A stretch of 20,932 nucleotides of DNA. Source: Flavobacteriaceae bacterium. Lineage in GTDB: Bacteria; Bacteroidota; Bacteroidia; Flavobacteriales; Weeksellaceae. The DNA lies in contig JAISSC010000004.1 in assembly GCA_031273305.1 (NCBI GenBank), forward strand, positions 1 through 20,932. The letters are read 5' to 3'. A program made the position numbers and the translations under genes. Below, in pieces: positions 7,282-14,101 of the stretch (positions are counted from its first letter, which is position 1; every line of letters begins with the position of its first letter). The notes under the pieces were generated by a model, which saw only the letters and a program-made list of their open reading frames with translations, searched no databases and had not been told where the DNA came from.

Positions 7282-7830
7282 TCACTGTTTCTTCTGCATT
7301 TCAAATAACAGCTTTTTTGCCCTCATCAGGCTCACCTTTACATTTGCCAGTGAGAGGTCGTTTTCTTCCGCAATATCTTTTAATTTCTTACCTTCCAGAT
7401 AACGGAGCTGAATCAATTTCCGATAATTTCCCGGAAGTTTTCTCAGCATTTTTTCCAGTGCCTCAAAATTCTGTTTATTAATAAAAACCTGCTCAGGAGA
7501 AGGTTCCACATCTTTTAATTCCAGATAATCCTCCTCTGTGTACACATCCTTATCCTTATTCTTTTTCCGAAGATAGTCGATGGTAGTATTATGGGCAACA
7601 GACAACAACCAGGTTCTGAAATCAAAATCCGGATTATACAAAGACAGCTTATTTAATACTTTAGTAAAAGCCTCAATAGTTAACTCCTCTGCAGAATTTT
7701 CATCTTTTACCAGATAAAAAATATATCGTTTAATATCCGTCCAAAATAAGTTTACTATTCTACTCTGAGCCTGTTGTTTAGAATTTTTTGCCTCCTCTAT
7801 TAATTGAAATAGGTTTTGTTTATTTTTCAA
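7282..7830 (-). CDS. ECF-type RNA polymerase sigma factor
   Basis: The 182-residue protein has the two-domain layout of extracytoplasmic-function sigma factors. Region 2 spans about 25-95, with DENSAEELTIEAFTKVL and the -10 recognition helix FRTWLLSVAHNTTIDYLRKK. Region 4 spans about 120-175, with LPGNYRKLIQLRYLEGKKL and the helix-turn-helix DIAEENDLSLANVKVSLMRAKK. A charged linker (KNKDKDVYTEEDYLELKD) joins them. It converges with yaaA, 14 nt apart. No anti-sigma factor, FecR-like protein or TonB receptor is next to it, so its signal is not evident. I cannot identify its promoter. Confidence 0.93.
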   Translation of the reverse strand: MKNKQNLFQLIEEAKNSKQQAQSRIVNLFWTDIKRYIFYLVKDENSAEELTIEAFTKVLNKLSLYNPDFDFRTWLLSVAHNTTIDYLRKKNKDKDVYTEEDYLELKDVEPSPEQVFINKQNFEALEKMLRKLPGNYRKLIQLRYLEGKKLKDIAEENDLSLANVKVSLMRAKKLLFEMQKKQ

Positions 7831-7971
7831 ATTAAATACGATCTCTTTATTTTTTCAACATTATAGTCCACAATAATGATACCTAATTTAAAAACGACCT
7901 TAGTTCCTAAACATATTTTATTTCTTATCTAACAGCACAACAGGTTTAGTAAGAATAAATTTAAAAGAATT

Positions 7972-7985
7972 ATGAAATATTTCAT
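7972..7985. promoter_or_regulatory. 14-bp perfect palindrome upstream of the lipoprotein gene
   Basis: ATGAAATATTTCAT is its own reverse complement. Its right end lies 20 nt upstream of the TACATTTG box at 8006-8013, so it covers the place where a -33 element would be. That is a typical place for an operator, but the sequence is AT-rich and chance cannot be excluded. Confidence 0.45.
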
Positions 7986-8005
7986 GAATATGTAATAATT
8001 TTTTT

Positions 8006-8013
8006 TACATTTG
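8006..8013 (+). promoter_or_regulatory. Candidate -7 box for the propeller lipoprotein gene
   Basis: TACATTTG matches TAnnTTTG and lies 109 nt upstream of the ATG at 8123, implying a leader of roughly 100 nt. No TTTG stands at -33; the palindrome at 7972-7985 is there instead, so this promoter may need an activator. Confidence 0.55.
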
Positions 8014-8122
8014 CCGAATGAAGTTGAAAACAAGCAAAAGGCTGTTTTGAATTTTATAAAGGACTACAAACAAATAAGTAATAACAAAAGCTCTTTATTG
8101 AGTACAAAAACAAGTTAGAATT

Positions 8123-9067
8123 ATGAAATCAAAAATTTTTGGTAAAATTGGTGTAGCCATAATGATGGCAACGGCAGTAGTAATGACCTCATGCTCGGAT
8201 GGCGATGACGAGTCAAGTGTAGCGGTTAATCCCGATGTATATGTAGTAGGTAGTGGATACAACGATTCAAACGTATTGGTAGCCACCCTATGGACAAACG
8301 GAGTGAAGCAGGAGTTGGGCGATGGTGCCGGTGAAGCCAGATCCGTATTCGTGTCGGGTAGTGATGTATATGTAGCGGGAATTGACAATAGTGTAGCCAT
8401 ACTGTGGAAGAACGGCGAAAAGGAAGTACTTCCCACCACAGGAAGCCCTAAGGTTAATTTCGTTTACGTATCGGGCAGCGATGTATATGTAGTAGGCTTT
8501 GATGACGCCAAACCGGTGCTATGGAAAAATGGTGAAAAGCAAATCTTGTCCACCTCAGAAGAACATAATGGAGAAGCCACTACCGTATTCGTATCGGGAA
8601 GCGATGAATATGTATCAGGCTTTGAATATATCGGTTCAAATAATGTAGCCGTGTTGTGGAAAAACGGCGAAAAGGAAACCCTTACCGCTACAGGAAATTC
8701 TAAGGCTAATTCCGTGTTTGTATCGGGTAACAATGTATATGTAGCAGGCCTTGATGGCGACGATCCTGTGTTATGGAAAAACAATGTGCCGCAAATCCTA
8801 CCTATTGAAGGAACTGATGGTCATTCCCATTCCGTTTACGTATCGGGCAGTGATGTATATGCATCAGGCTTTGACCGTGCTGAAGGTGCTGTGCTGTGGA
8901 AAAACGGCGTAAAGCAACATTTACATGCCTCATCCACGTCCCATGCCTATTCCGTATTTGTATCGGGTAGTGATGCATATGTAATAGCAGAGTCCGCCCT
9001 ATGGAAAAACGGCGTGAAAGAGGAATTACCCGATGTCGGTACCGCCTATTCCGTATTTGTGAAATAG
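8123..9067 (+). CDS. Lipoprotein with seven propeller-like blade repeats
   Basis: The 314-residue protein starts with a lipoprotein signal peptide ending in VVMTSCS, so Cys24 should be lipidated. The acidic run after it (SDGDDE) resembles the export signal that sends Bacteroidota lipoproteins to the cell surface. The rest is seven repeats of 35-43 residues with the pattern SVFVSGSDVYVAG - variable part - AVLWKNGEKE-L. An extra SVFVK at the end could complete the first blade, as in closed beta-propellers. I cannot name the family or a ligand. GC is higher than in the neighbour (47.5% over 8221-8460 against 38% over 7321-7560, hand count). It has its own candidate promoter and a strong terminator, so it appears to be a single-gene unit. 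Confidence 0.85.
   Translation: MKSKIFGKIGVAIMMATAVVMTSCSDGDDESSVAVNPDVYVVGSGYNDSNVLVATLWTNGVKQELGDGAGEARSVFVSGSDVYVAGIDNSVAILWKNGEKEVLPTTGSPKVNFVYVSGSDVYVVGFDDAKPVLWKNGEKQILSTSEEHNGEATTVFVSGSDEYVSGFEYIGSNNVAVLWKNGEKETLTATGNSKANSVFVSGNNVYVAGLDGDDPVLWKNNVPQILPIEGTDGHSHSVYVSGSDVYASGFDRAEGAVLWKNGVKQHLHASSTSHAYSVFVSGSDAYVIAESALWKNGVKEELPDVGTAYSVFVK
8344..9064 (+). repeat. Tandem blade-coding repeats at DNA level
   Basis: Within the lipoprotein gene a DNA motif close to GTATCGGGTAGTGATGTATA recurs near 8350, 8467, 8590, 8711, 8838 and 8960, every 117-127 nt, paired with a second motif around TGGAAAAACGGCG. The copies are similar in bases as well as in protein, suggesting recent internal duplication or homogenisation. 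Confidence 0.8.
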
Positions 9068-9107
9068 CCGCTTCTGCATTACGCACGGCGTAAGAACACC
9101 TAAATAT

Positions 9108-9144
9108 AACCCTGACAGGATTGAAGCCCCTGTCAGGGTTTTTG
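9108..9144 (+). terminator. Strong Rho-independent terminator after the lipoprotein gene
   Basis: AACCCTGACAGG at 9108-9119 and CCTGTCAGGGTT at 9129-9140 form a perfect 12-bp stem with a 9-nt loop, followed by TTTGTTATT. It lies about 40 nt after the lipoprotein stop and separates it from pgi. It is the strongest hairpin of the window. Confidence 0.92.
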
Positions 9145-9216
9145 TTATTGTCGGCTTATCCCGAACTCAGGTTAGAATTTAAATATAAAACCGAATAAGA
9201 ATCATCCCGGAATTTA

Positions 9217-9247
9217 TTTGAAAAGCCGTGATAAATACGTAACTTTG
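9217..9247 (+). promoter_or_regulatory. Bacteroidota-type promoter of pgi
   Basis: TTTG at 9217-9220 and TAACTTTG at 9240-9247 are exactly 19 nt apart, matching the consensus in both boxes. Transcription should start near 9252, about 20 nt before the pgi ATG at 9272. The promoter excludes the upstream in-frame TTG at 9218 as start codon. Confidence 0.85.
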
Positions 9248-9271
9248 TTCATGTTATATAAAAATAAATCT

Positions 9272-10921
9272 ATGGCATTATCTAAAATTAATCCTACAAA
9301 AACTACGGCGTGGAAATTACTGGAAGAACATTATGAACAAATAAAAGATAAACACTTACGAGAATGGTTTAAGCAGGATTCCCAAAGGTTTGAGAAATAT
9401 TCCATTAAATTTAATGACATCCTGTTCGATTACTCTAAGAATAGAATAGAAGATAAAACACTGGAATTGTTAATACAACTGGCGGAGGAGACCCATTTAC
9501 GAGAAGCCATAGAAAAACAGTTCACAGGCGACAGGATAAATGAAACGGAGAACAGGGCAGTGTTACATACCGCTTTGAGGAACCGTAAAAACACCCCCGT
9601 TTTCGTAGACGGAGAAGATGTGATGCCTAAAGTAAACCGGGTGTTAGACCAAATGCAAAAGTTTTCGCAGGCGGTTATCTCCGGAGGATGGAAAGGCTAT
9701 ACAGGAAAAGAAATTACAGATGTGGTAAATATAGGGATCGGAGGTTCCGATTTAGGTCCTTTGATGGTTGCGGAAGGACTGAAACACTATAAAACCCGCC
9801 TGAACGTTCATTTCGTTTCCAACGTAGACGGAACCCATATCGTTGAGACATTGAAACCGCTTAACCCGGAAACAACTCTGTTCATCATAGCTTCCAAAAC
9901 TTTTACTACACAGGAAACCATGACCAATGCCCACACGGTGCGAGACTGGTTTTTAAGGTCAGCAAGAAATGAGGCGGAGATAGCCAAGCACTTTATTGCT
10001 CTTTCTACCAATGAAGAAGCAGTTACGGCATTTGGTATAGATAAGAATAACATGTTTGAATTTTGGGATTGGGTAGGAGGTCGTTATTCCCTTTGGTCAG
10101 CCATAGGGCTGAGTATTTGTCTGGCTGTGGGTTTCGATAACTTTATCCTGTTGTTGGAGGGAGCGTATGAAGCAGACCAGCATTTCAGGAATACTGAATT
10201 TAATCAAAATATACCGGTAATTTTAGCCTTATTGGGAATCTGGTATAATAATTTCTTTAGGTCGGAGAGTGTTGCTTTGCTCCCCTATGAACAATATTTA
10301 CATCGTTTTGCAGCATATTTCCAACAGGGAGATATGGAATCTAACGGAAAAACGGTTGACCGGAACGGAAACAAGGTGACCTATCAAACAGGTACTATAA
10401 TTTGGGGAGAACCCGGAACCAACGGACAACATGCTTTTTATCAGTTGATACATCAGGGGTCTAAGTTGATTCCGTGCGATTTTTTTGCAGGAGCCAATAC
10501 CCTGAATAAAGTCTCTGACCATCACGAAAAATTACTTTCCAATTTTTTTGCCCAAACGGAAGCTCTGGCTTTTGGTAAGACAGAAGAACAAGTTATTGAG
10601 GAATTAAAACAGCAGGGTAAAACAGAAGAAGAAATAGACTTTTTGAAACCATATAAGGTATTTGAGGGGAATAAACCTACCAATTCATTTCTGTATAAAA
10701 TAATAACACCCAAATTATTAGGTGAGCTAATTGCCCTATATGAACAGAAAATATTTGTGCAGGGGGTAATTCTGAACATTTTCAGTTTTGACCAATGGGG
10801 AGTAGAACTGGGAAAACAACTGGCTAATAAAGTCTTGCCCGAATTACGAACAGACGATAAGATCACAAGCCATGATTCCTCCACCAATGGACTGATAAAC
10901 GCATATAAATCCATGAGATAA
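9272..10921 (+). CDS. pgi: Glucose-6-phosphate isomerase
   Basis: The enzyme interconverts glucose-6-phosphate and fructose-6-phosphate in glycolysis and gluconeogenesis. From the ATG at 9272 it has 549 residues, the same length as the E. coli protein, and begins with the family form MALSKINPT. The sugar-phosphate-binding part has GIGGSDLGPL (155-164) and ASKTFTTQETMTNA (207-220). The catalytic residues are present: Glu356 in DMESNGK, His387 in GTNGQHAFYQ, and Lys515 in WGVELGKQ. In-frame upstream start codons exist (9218, 9251), but the first overlaps the promoter and the second leaves almost no leader. It is a single-gene unit, with dps following 173 nt later under its own promoter. Confidence 0.97.
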   Translation: MALSKINPTKTTAWKLLEEHYEQIKDKHLREWFKQDSQRFEKYSIKFNDILFDYSKNRIEDKTLELLIQLAEETHLREAIEKQFTGDRINETENRAVLHTALRNRKNTPVFVDGEDVMPKVNRVLDQMQKFSQAVISGGWKGYTGKEITDVVNIGIGGSDLGPLMVAEGLKHYKTRLNVHFVSNVDGTHIVETLKPLNPETTLFIIASKTFTTQETMTNAHTVRDWFLRSARNEAEIAKHFIALSTNEEAVTAFGIDKNNMFEFWDWVGGRYSLWSAIGLSICLAVGFDNFILLLEGAYEADQHFRNTEFNQNIPVILALLGIWYNNFFRSESVALLPYEQYLHRFAAYFQQGDMESNGKTVDRNGNKVTYQTGTIIWGEPGTNGQHAFYQLIHQGSKLIPCDFFAGANTLNKVSDHHEKLLSNFFAQTEALAFGKTEEQVIEELKQQGKTEEEIDFLKPYKVFEGNKPTNSFLYKIITPKLLGELIALYEQKIFVQGVILNIFSFDQWGVELGKQLANKVLPELRTDDKITSHDSSTNGLINAYKSMR

Positions 10922-10987
10922 TAAAATTATATTTAGAACAGGGAATCAGAGTTATATTTATAATGAGATAATACCAAAAAAACGTAC

Positions 10988-11018
10988 TTTGGTTTGAAAT
11001 TTGTACGTATTAACTTTA
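10988..11018 (+). promoter_or_regulatory. Promoter of dps with a flanking inverted repeat
   Basis: TTTG at 10988-10991 and TAACTTTA at 11011-11018 are 19 nt apart; only the last base of the -7 box departs from consensus. ACGTAC (10982-10987) and GTACGT (11003-11008) form a perfect 6-bp inverted repeat around the -33 box and most of the spacer, a place where a repressor or redox regulator could bind. The leader is about 70 nt. Confidence 0.7.
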
Positions 11019-11094
11019 ATTACGAAGATTGGTGTTCATATTTATATTCAGGTAACCGATCATTTTAGAAAGTATAACTTAAAAAAATCAAAAT

Positions 11095-11592
11095 ATGTCA
11101 ACAAAAACAAGACAATTGGGAGCAAACATCGGAATTAGTGAAGAAAATAAACAATTTGTTTCAGATAATCTGAACAGACTATTGGCTAATGAATATTTTC
11201 TTTATACTAAAACCCGTAAATTTCATTGGAATGTAGAAGGGTCTCATTTCAAATCTTTACATACATTGTTTGAAGATCAGTATAATGAAATAGCAGATAT
11301 TATAGATGAAGTTGCGGAGAGAGTACGGAAGTTGGGGCATTATGCCATAGGTTCCTTTAAACAATTCAGTGCCGTAACGGATTTGCTGGAACACGACGGA
11401 GAGGAAGCAACAGACGCAAAGACCATGTTATTGGAATTATTGGATGACCATGAAACCCTTATCCGTATCATTAGAAATGAATTAGTTCCCATTTCAGAAC
11501 AGTATAAAGATTTAGGAACAAGCGATTTTTTAACCGGAGTGTTGGAACAGCATGAGACCATCGCATGGGTGCTTCGTGCTACGGCTAAATAA
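11095..11592 (+). CDS. dps: Dps-family ferritin-like DNA protection protein
   Basis: Dps proteins form 12-subunit shells that oxidise iron with hydrogen peroxide and store it, protecting DNA in starvation and oxidative stress. The 165 residues form the expected four-helix protein. The ferroxidase residues are visible with the same spacing as in E. coli: His44 (in KFHWNVEG), His56, Glu60 where E. coli has Asp, Asp71 and Glu75 (DEVAERVRKLG). The short N-terminal tail has two Lys/Arg residues, so DNA binding through the tail is possible but not certain. It has its own promoter. The gap after it contains the palindromic repeat at 11615-11692. Confidence 0.95.
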   Translation: MSTKTRQLGANIGISEENKQFVSDNLNRLLANEYFLYTKTRKFHWNVEGSHFKSLHTLFEDQYNEIADIIDEVAERVRKLGHYAIGSFKQFSAVTDLLEHDGEEATDAKTMLLELLDDHETLIRIIRNELVPISEQYKDLGTSDFLTGVLEQHETIAWVLRATAK

Positions 11593-11614
11593 CATAGCGA
11601 GGGCATTGCAAATG

Positions 11615-11692
11615 GAACAGGTTGCACGGCTTTGCCTCAGATTGCTTCGTCGTTCCTCCTCGCAATAGGAGTGTGGCAATCTCAACCTGTTC
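11615..11692. repeat. Palindromic interspersed repeat, copy A
   Basis: GAACAGGTTG (11615-11624) pairs perfectly with CAACCTGTTC (11683-11692). Inside, AGATTGC (11639-11645) pairs with GCAATCT (11676-11682), and CTCCT (11656-11660) pairs with AGGAG (11667-11671). The nested arms form one long interrupted stem-loop. The stretch CTCGCAAT (11659-11666) followed by GTGGCAATCTCAA (11673-11685) recurs at 13969-13999. Such elements with 'CCTCGCAAT...GGCAATCTC' are common between genes in Bacteroidota. It lies between the convergent dps and dehydrogenase genes; the rest of that gap (to 11830) shows no gene. Confidence 0.8.
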
Positions 11693-11830
11693 GTAATCAA
11701 GTCCCGCACGACACTTTATTAACCATATGCTTTAGCTTACGGACAGACGGCAGCAACACGATGACAAGAGGTTGTCCAAAATCATTTAGGGTGTCGCATA
11801 GTCAAAGTCAGGAAATATGGGCATATCTTA

Positions 11831-12625
11831 TTATATCCCGGAATATTTAGCTATAATTTTTTCAAACCATTTCTGAGGAATAATAAGTTTCACCCATATG
11901 GATAACTTCTGGATAAAAGCACCGAAGAAATAATGCGGTTTCAGGCGGGATTTTTGCAATAAAAGTTTTTCGATAAACGGAGCCAGTTCTTTCGGGTCAA
12001 AACCGGTATTGACATCTATATTCATCCTGTCATACACCTTTTCAAAATCATATGCGTAGATTTCGGAAATCTTACTTCTGATACGGTTTTCGGCAATATT
12101 GGTCTGAACATCTCCCAAGTTTATGGTACAAACCTCAATGCCCGTGTTTTTTAATTCATATCGCAGGGCTTCGGTAACCATGTCCAGAGAAGATTTTGAA
12201 GCCGAGTAGAATCCCCGAAAAGGAAGTCCCATAACGCTCCCGATAGACGAAATATTAATAATTTTACCCTTGTTCTCCTTTCTCATTACGGGTAAGGTTT
12301 CAGAAATAGTATTTACCGCAGCAACAAGGTTAAGAGTAAACAAACCTAAGATTTCCTCCTGCGTTGCATCTTCCACTGCGCCCACCATTCCCTTGCCGGC
12401 GTTGTTTATCAATAAGTCAATACGTTCCGTTTGTTCCAGAATTTGTCGGAAAGCACTTTTTACCTCTTCCTTTTGAGTAATATCAGTAGGAATAGTTTTG
12501 AATTGAGCTTTTTCAGGAATTGACCGACTTAAGCCAAAAACCAAATAGCCTTTTTCATGAAAATAATTTCCCAAAGCCAGTCCCACCCCCGAAGAAGTAC
12601 CGGTAATTATAATTGTTTTGAACAT
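11831..12625 (-). CDS. Short-chain dehydrogenase/reductase (SDR) of unknown substrate
   Basis: The 264-residue protein has a classical SDR fold. The cofactor motif TGTSSGVG is at 9-16, NNAG at 74-77, Asn99 in the active-site tetrad position, Ser127 in INISS, and the catalytic Tyr140 and Lys144 in YSASK. The C-terminal part, after about 190, contains basic and aromatic stretches and a hydrophobic segment around 235-250 (FIQKLSIWVKLIIPQKW), so it may associate with the membrane. The substrate cannot be read from the sequence. It is divergent from the DUF3817 gene, 69 nt apart, and a minus-strand TACATTTG box stands upstream. Confidence 0.92.
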   Translation of the reverse strand: MFKTIIITGTSSGVGLALGNYFHEKGYLVFGLSRSIPEKAQFKTIPTDITQKEEVKSAFRQILEQTERIDLLINNAGKGMVGAVEDATQEEILGLFTLNLVAAVNTISETLPVMRKENKGKIINISSIGSVMGLPFRGFYSASKSSLDMVTEALRYELKNTGIEVCTINLGDVQTNIAENRIRSKISEIYAYDFEKVYDRMNIDVNTGFDPKELAPFIEKLLLQKSRLKPHYFFGAFIQKLSIWVKLIIPQKWFEKIIAKYSGI

Positions 12626-12644
12626 AGCGCAATGAATTTAGGTA

Positions 12645-12652
12645 CAAATGTA
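12645..12652 (-). promoter_or_regulatory. Candidate -7 box for the SDR gene
   Basis: On the minus strand this is TACATTTG, a full match to TAnnTTTG, 19 nt upstream of the SDR ATG. The -33 position is only T-rich. Confidence 0.6.
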
Positions 12653-12661
12653 AATTTTTTT

Positions 12662-12669
12662 TATTTTTG
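12662..12669 (+). promoter_or_regulatory. Candidate -7 box for the DUF3817 gene
   Basis: TATTTTTG matches TAnnTTTG, 25 nt before the ATG at 12695. It lies only 9 nt from the opposite-strand box of the SDR gene, so the two promoters must overlap. The -33 box is weak (TTTA at 12637-12640). Confidence 0.55.
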
Positions 12670-12694
12670 TTTAAAAATAAAAGGGCGAAAAACA

Positions 12695-13036
12695 ATGATA
12701 AATATAGAGGATAAAAAGTTTGATAAGTGGTTTAAGATTGCCTGCTATGCAGAATGTATCAGTTGTGTTTTGCTTTTTTTCGTTGCCATGCCGTTGAAAT
12801 ATTCTTTCCAAAACACGGTGTTGATGATACCTGCGGGAATAATTCACGGAGTGTTCTTTACCGGATATATTATTTTAGCGGTTTATGCAAGAAAGCTATA
12901 TAAGTGGGATGATGAAGATTTTGTCTTTGCCCTGATGTCTGCTTTTTTCCCCTTTGCCACCATTTGGGTAGAGAGGTCTTTGGTAAAGATAAAAGAAGAT
13001 ATTCCCGATAATAATAAGGAAGACGAACCTGAGTAG
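12695..13036 (+). CDS. DUF3817 family membrane protein
   Basis: The 113-residue protein matches the DUF3817 pattern of small membrane proteins: FKIACYAECISCVLLFFVAM as first membrane segment, a glycine-histidine motif in IPAGIIHGVFFTGYIIL in the second, and the end of a third in FVFALMSAFFPFATIWVERSL. The tail is acidic (NNKEDEPE). Function is unknown. The ATG at 12695 is preferred because earlier in-frame codons would run through the promoter and into the SDR coding start. The T9SS-protein gene follows 55 nt later but has its own promoter box. Confidence 0.82.
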   Translation: MINIEDKKFDKWFKIACYAECISCVLLFFVAMPLKYSFQNTVLMIPAGIIHGVFFTGYIILAVYARKLYKWDDEDFVFALMSAFFPFATIWVERSLVKIKEDIPDNNKEDEPE

Positions 13037-13056
13037 ACAAAATAATAATATTTGGT

Positions 13057-13064
13057 TATTTTTG
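13057..13064 (+). promoter_or_regulatory. Candidate -7 box for the T9SS-cargo gene
   Basis: TATTTTTG matches TAnnTTTG and stands 27 nt upstream of the ATG at 13092. No TTTG at -33 is seen. An in-frame TTG at 13062 lies inside the box. Confidence 0.5.
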
Positions 13065-13091
13065 CATATTAATAACTTAAAAGATGGCATT

Positions 13092-13913
13092 ATGAAAAAT
13101 ATCTCATATTTTACGCTATTTGCCTTACTATTTTTAGGACTAAGTGTAAGCGCACAGATTAATTTTAGTGAAGGTTTTGAAGATAAGCCGGATGGGACAC
13201 TATCGGGTGATTCTTATACCACCTACACTGATAATTTAAATGTAGTAACTTCCGATGTTGCCTGCACAGGAGCCAAAGCAGTAGAAGCGAATATTCTTTA
13301 TAACAGCGAAGGACAAAGCTCGCCTATACAAATTTTACACACAACTACTGCCTCAAATGGAAATACAATAAATATTTCGTTTAAATATTCCGCAAGACCC
13401 AAAGATGAAAACTCCGCAGTTAAAGGTCATATAGGTGTATTATGCCTAGTCAGTACTGGTGGGGATGCCACCTTTCCTATAGAGATTGATGGAGATGTTA
13501 ATTGTGAAATCTTTTCTGAAACTATACCTGCAGGAATTGTACCCGTAGGTGCTACTTTTACTTTTGCTATTTTAAATTTCGGAGCTCCCGCTGATCCTAA
13601 TGAAGAAATTGATTGGTTTTTAACGATTGATGATATAGTTTTAAGTCAGGCATCTTTAGGAGTAGACGATGTTACTTCCGTTAATGAAGAATCCGTTGCG
13701 GTTTATCCTAATCCGGTAAAAGATATTTTAAATATTAAGTCCGAGAAAGAGGTATCTGATATTACGATTTATTCTATTGAAGGTAAATTAGTTAAACATA
13801 GTAAAGTTTCAGGCGATACCGTAGATGTTTCATCATTAGGTAAAGGAGTATATTTACTTAATATAACTCTGAAAGACGGCGAAAAAGTAAGCAGGAAGTT
13901 TATTAAGGAATAA
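13092..13913 (+). CDS. Secreted protein with T9SS type A sorting domain
   Basis: The 273-residue protein begins with a signal peptide (KNISYFTLFALLFLGLSVSAQ, cleavage likely before or after Gln22). Residues of about 23-190 form a beta-rich domain that starts INFSEGFEDKPDGT and ends DWFLTIDDIVLSQ, resembling jellyroll/anchor-type carbohydrate or adhesion modules; I cannot fix the family. The C-terminal 75 residues are a T9SS type A sorting domain: VAVYPNPVKDILNIKS, ITIYSIEGKLVK, VDVSSLGKGVYLLNI and the final KFIKE. The protein should therefore cross the outer membrane by the gliding/T9SS machinery and be released or attached at the surface. Its role is unknown. Start at 13092 gives a clean signal peptide. 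Confidence 0.88.
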   Translation: MKNISYFTLFALLFLGLSVSAQINFSEGFEDKPDGTLSGDSYTTYTDNLNVVTSDVACTGAKAVEANILYNSEGQSSPIQILHTTTASNGNTINISFKYSARPKDENSAVKGHIGVLCLVSTGGDATFPIEIDGDVNCEIFSETIPAGIVPVGATFTFAILNFGAPADPNEEIDWFLTIDDIVLSQASLGVDDVTSVNEESVAVYPNPVKDILNIKSEKEVSDITIYSIEGKLVKHSKVSGDTVDVSSLGKGVYLLNITLKDGEKVSRKFIKE

Positions 13914-13924
13914 TTATTTCTGAA

Positions 13925-14012
13925 CGTAAATCCTTAGCGTCACGTCTTTGCGGGGTTGTCACGCTGCGCTCGCAATGCAGTGGAGCGTGGCAATCTCAAT
14001 GATAGGTTTACG
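13925..14012. repeat. Palindromic interspersed repeat, copy B
   Basis: CGTAAATCCT (13925-13934) pairs with AGGTTTACG (14004-14012) with one bulged base. Inside, CACGCT (13960-13965) pairs with AGCGTG (13984-13989). CTCGCAAT (13969-13976) and the 13-mer GTGGCAATCTCAA (13987-13999) are shared with the element at 11615-11692, so both belong to one family. It starts 11 nt after the T9SS-cargo stop. Confidence 0.75.
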
Positions 14013-14026
14013 CCGACAATAATAAC

Positions 14027-14056
14027 GTGGAGACGCCCAAATTGGGACGTCTCTAC
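14027..14056. repeat. Hairpin between convergent genes
   Basis: GTGGAGACGCCCAA (14027-14040) pairs with TTGGGACGTCTCTAC (14042-14056) with one bulge and one G-T pair, giving a nearly perfect palindrome of 30 bp. No T-tract follows on either strand. A 10-mer CCTCCTCGCA at 14063-14072 repeats 11655-11664, so fragments of the same repeat family surround it. The T9SS-cargo gene and the ZIP transporter gene converge here. Confidence 0.7.
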
Positions 14057-14101
14057 ATTGTACCTCCTCGCAGTGATAGCTGCAACTCACTGTGTGCAAG
14101 G

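Noticed and set aside
8344..9064. Regular repeats about 120 nt apart that could be taken for an array
   Set aside because: The repeats are in frame, degenerate at third codon positions, and encode blades. They are not CRISPR repeats with unrelated spacers.
8095..9086. Long antisense frames across the lipoprotein gene
   Set aside because: They mirror the repeated blades of the plus-strand gene, have no ribosome binding site or promoter, and show no protein features.
11632..11850. Plus-strand frame of 72 codons after dps
   Set aside because: It lies mostly in the palindromic repeat and shows no conserved protein pattern.
12557..12694. 46-codon upstream extension of the DUF3817 gene
   Set aside because: It would start within the coding region of the SDR gene and run through both promoters. 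The translated part has no family similarity.
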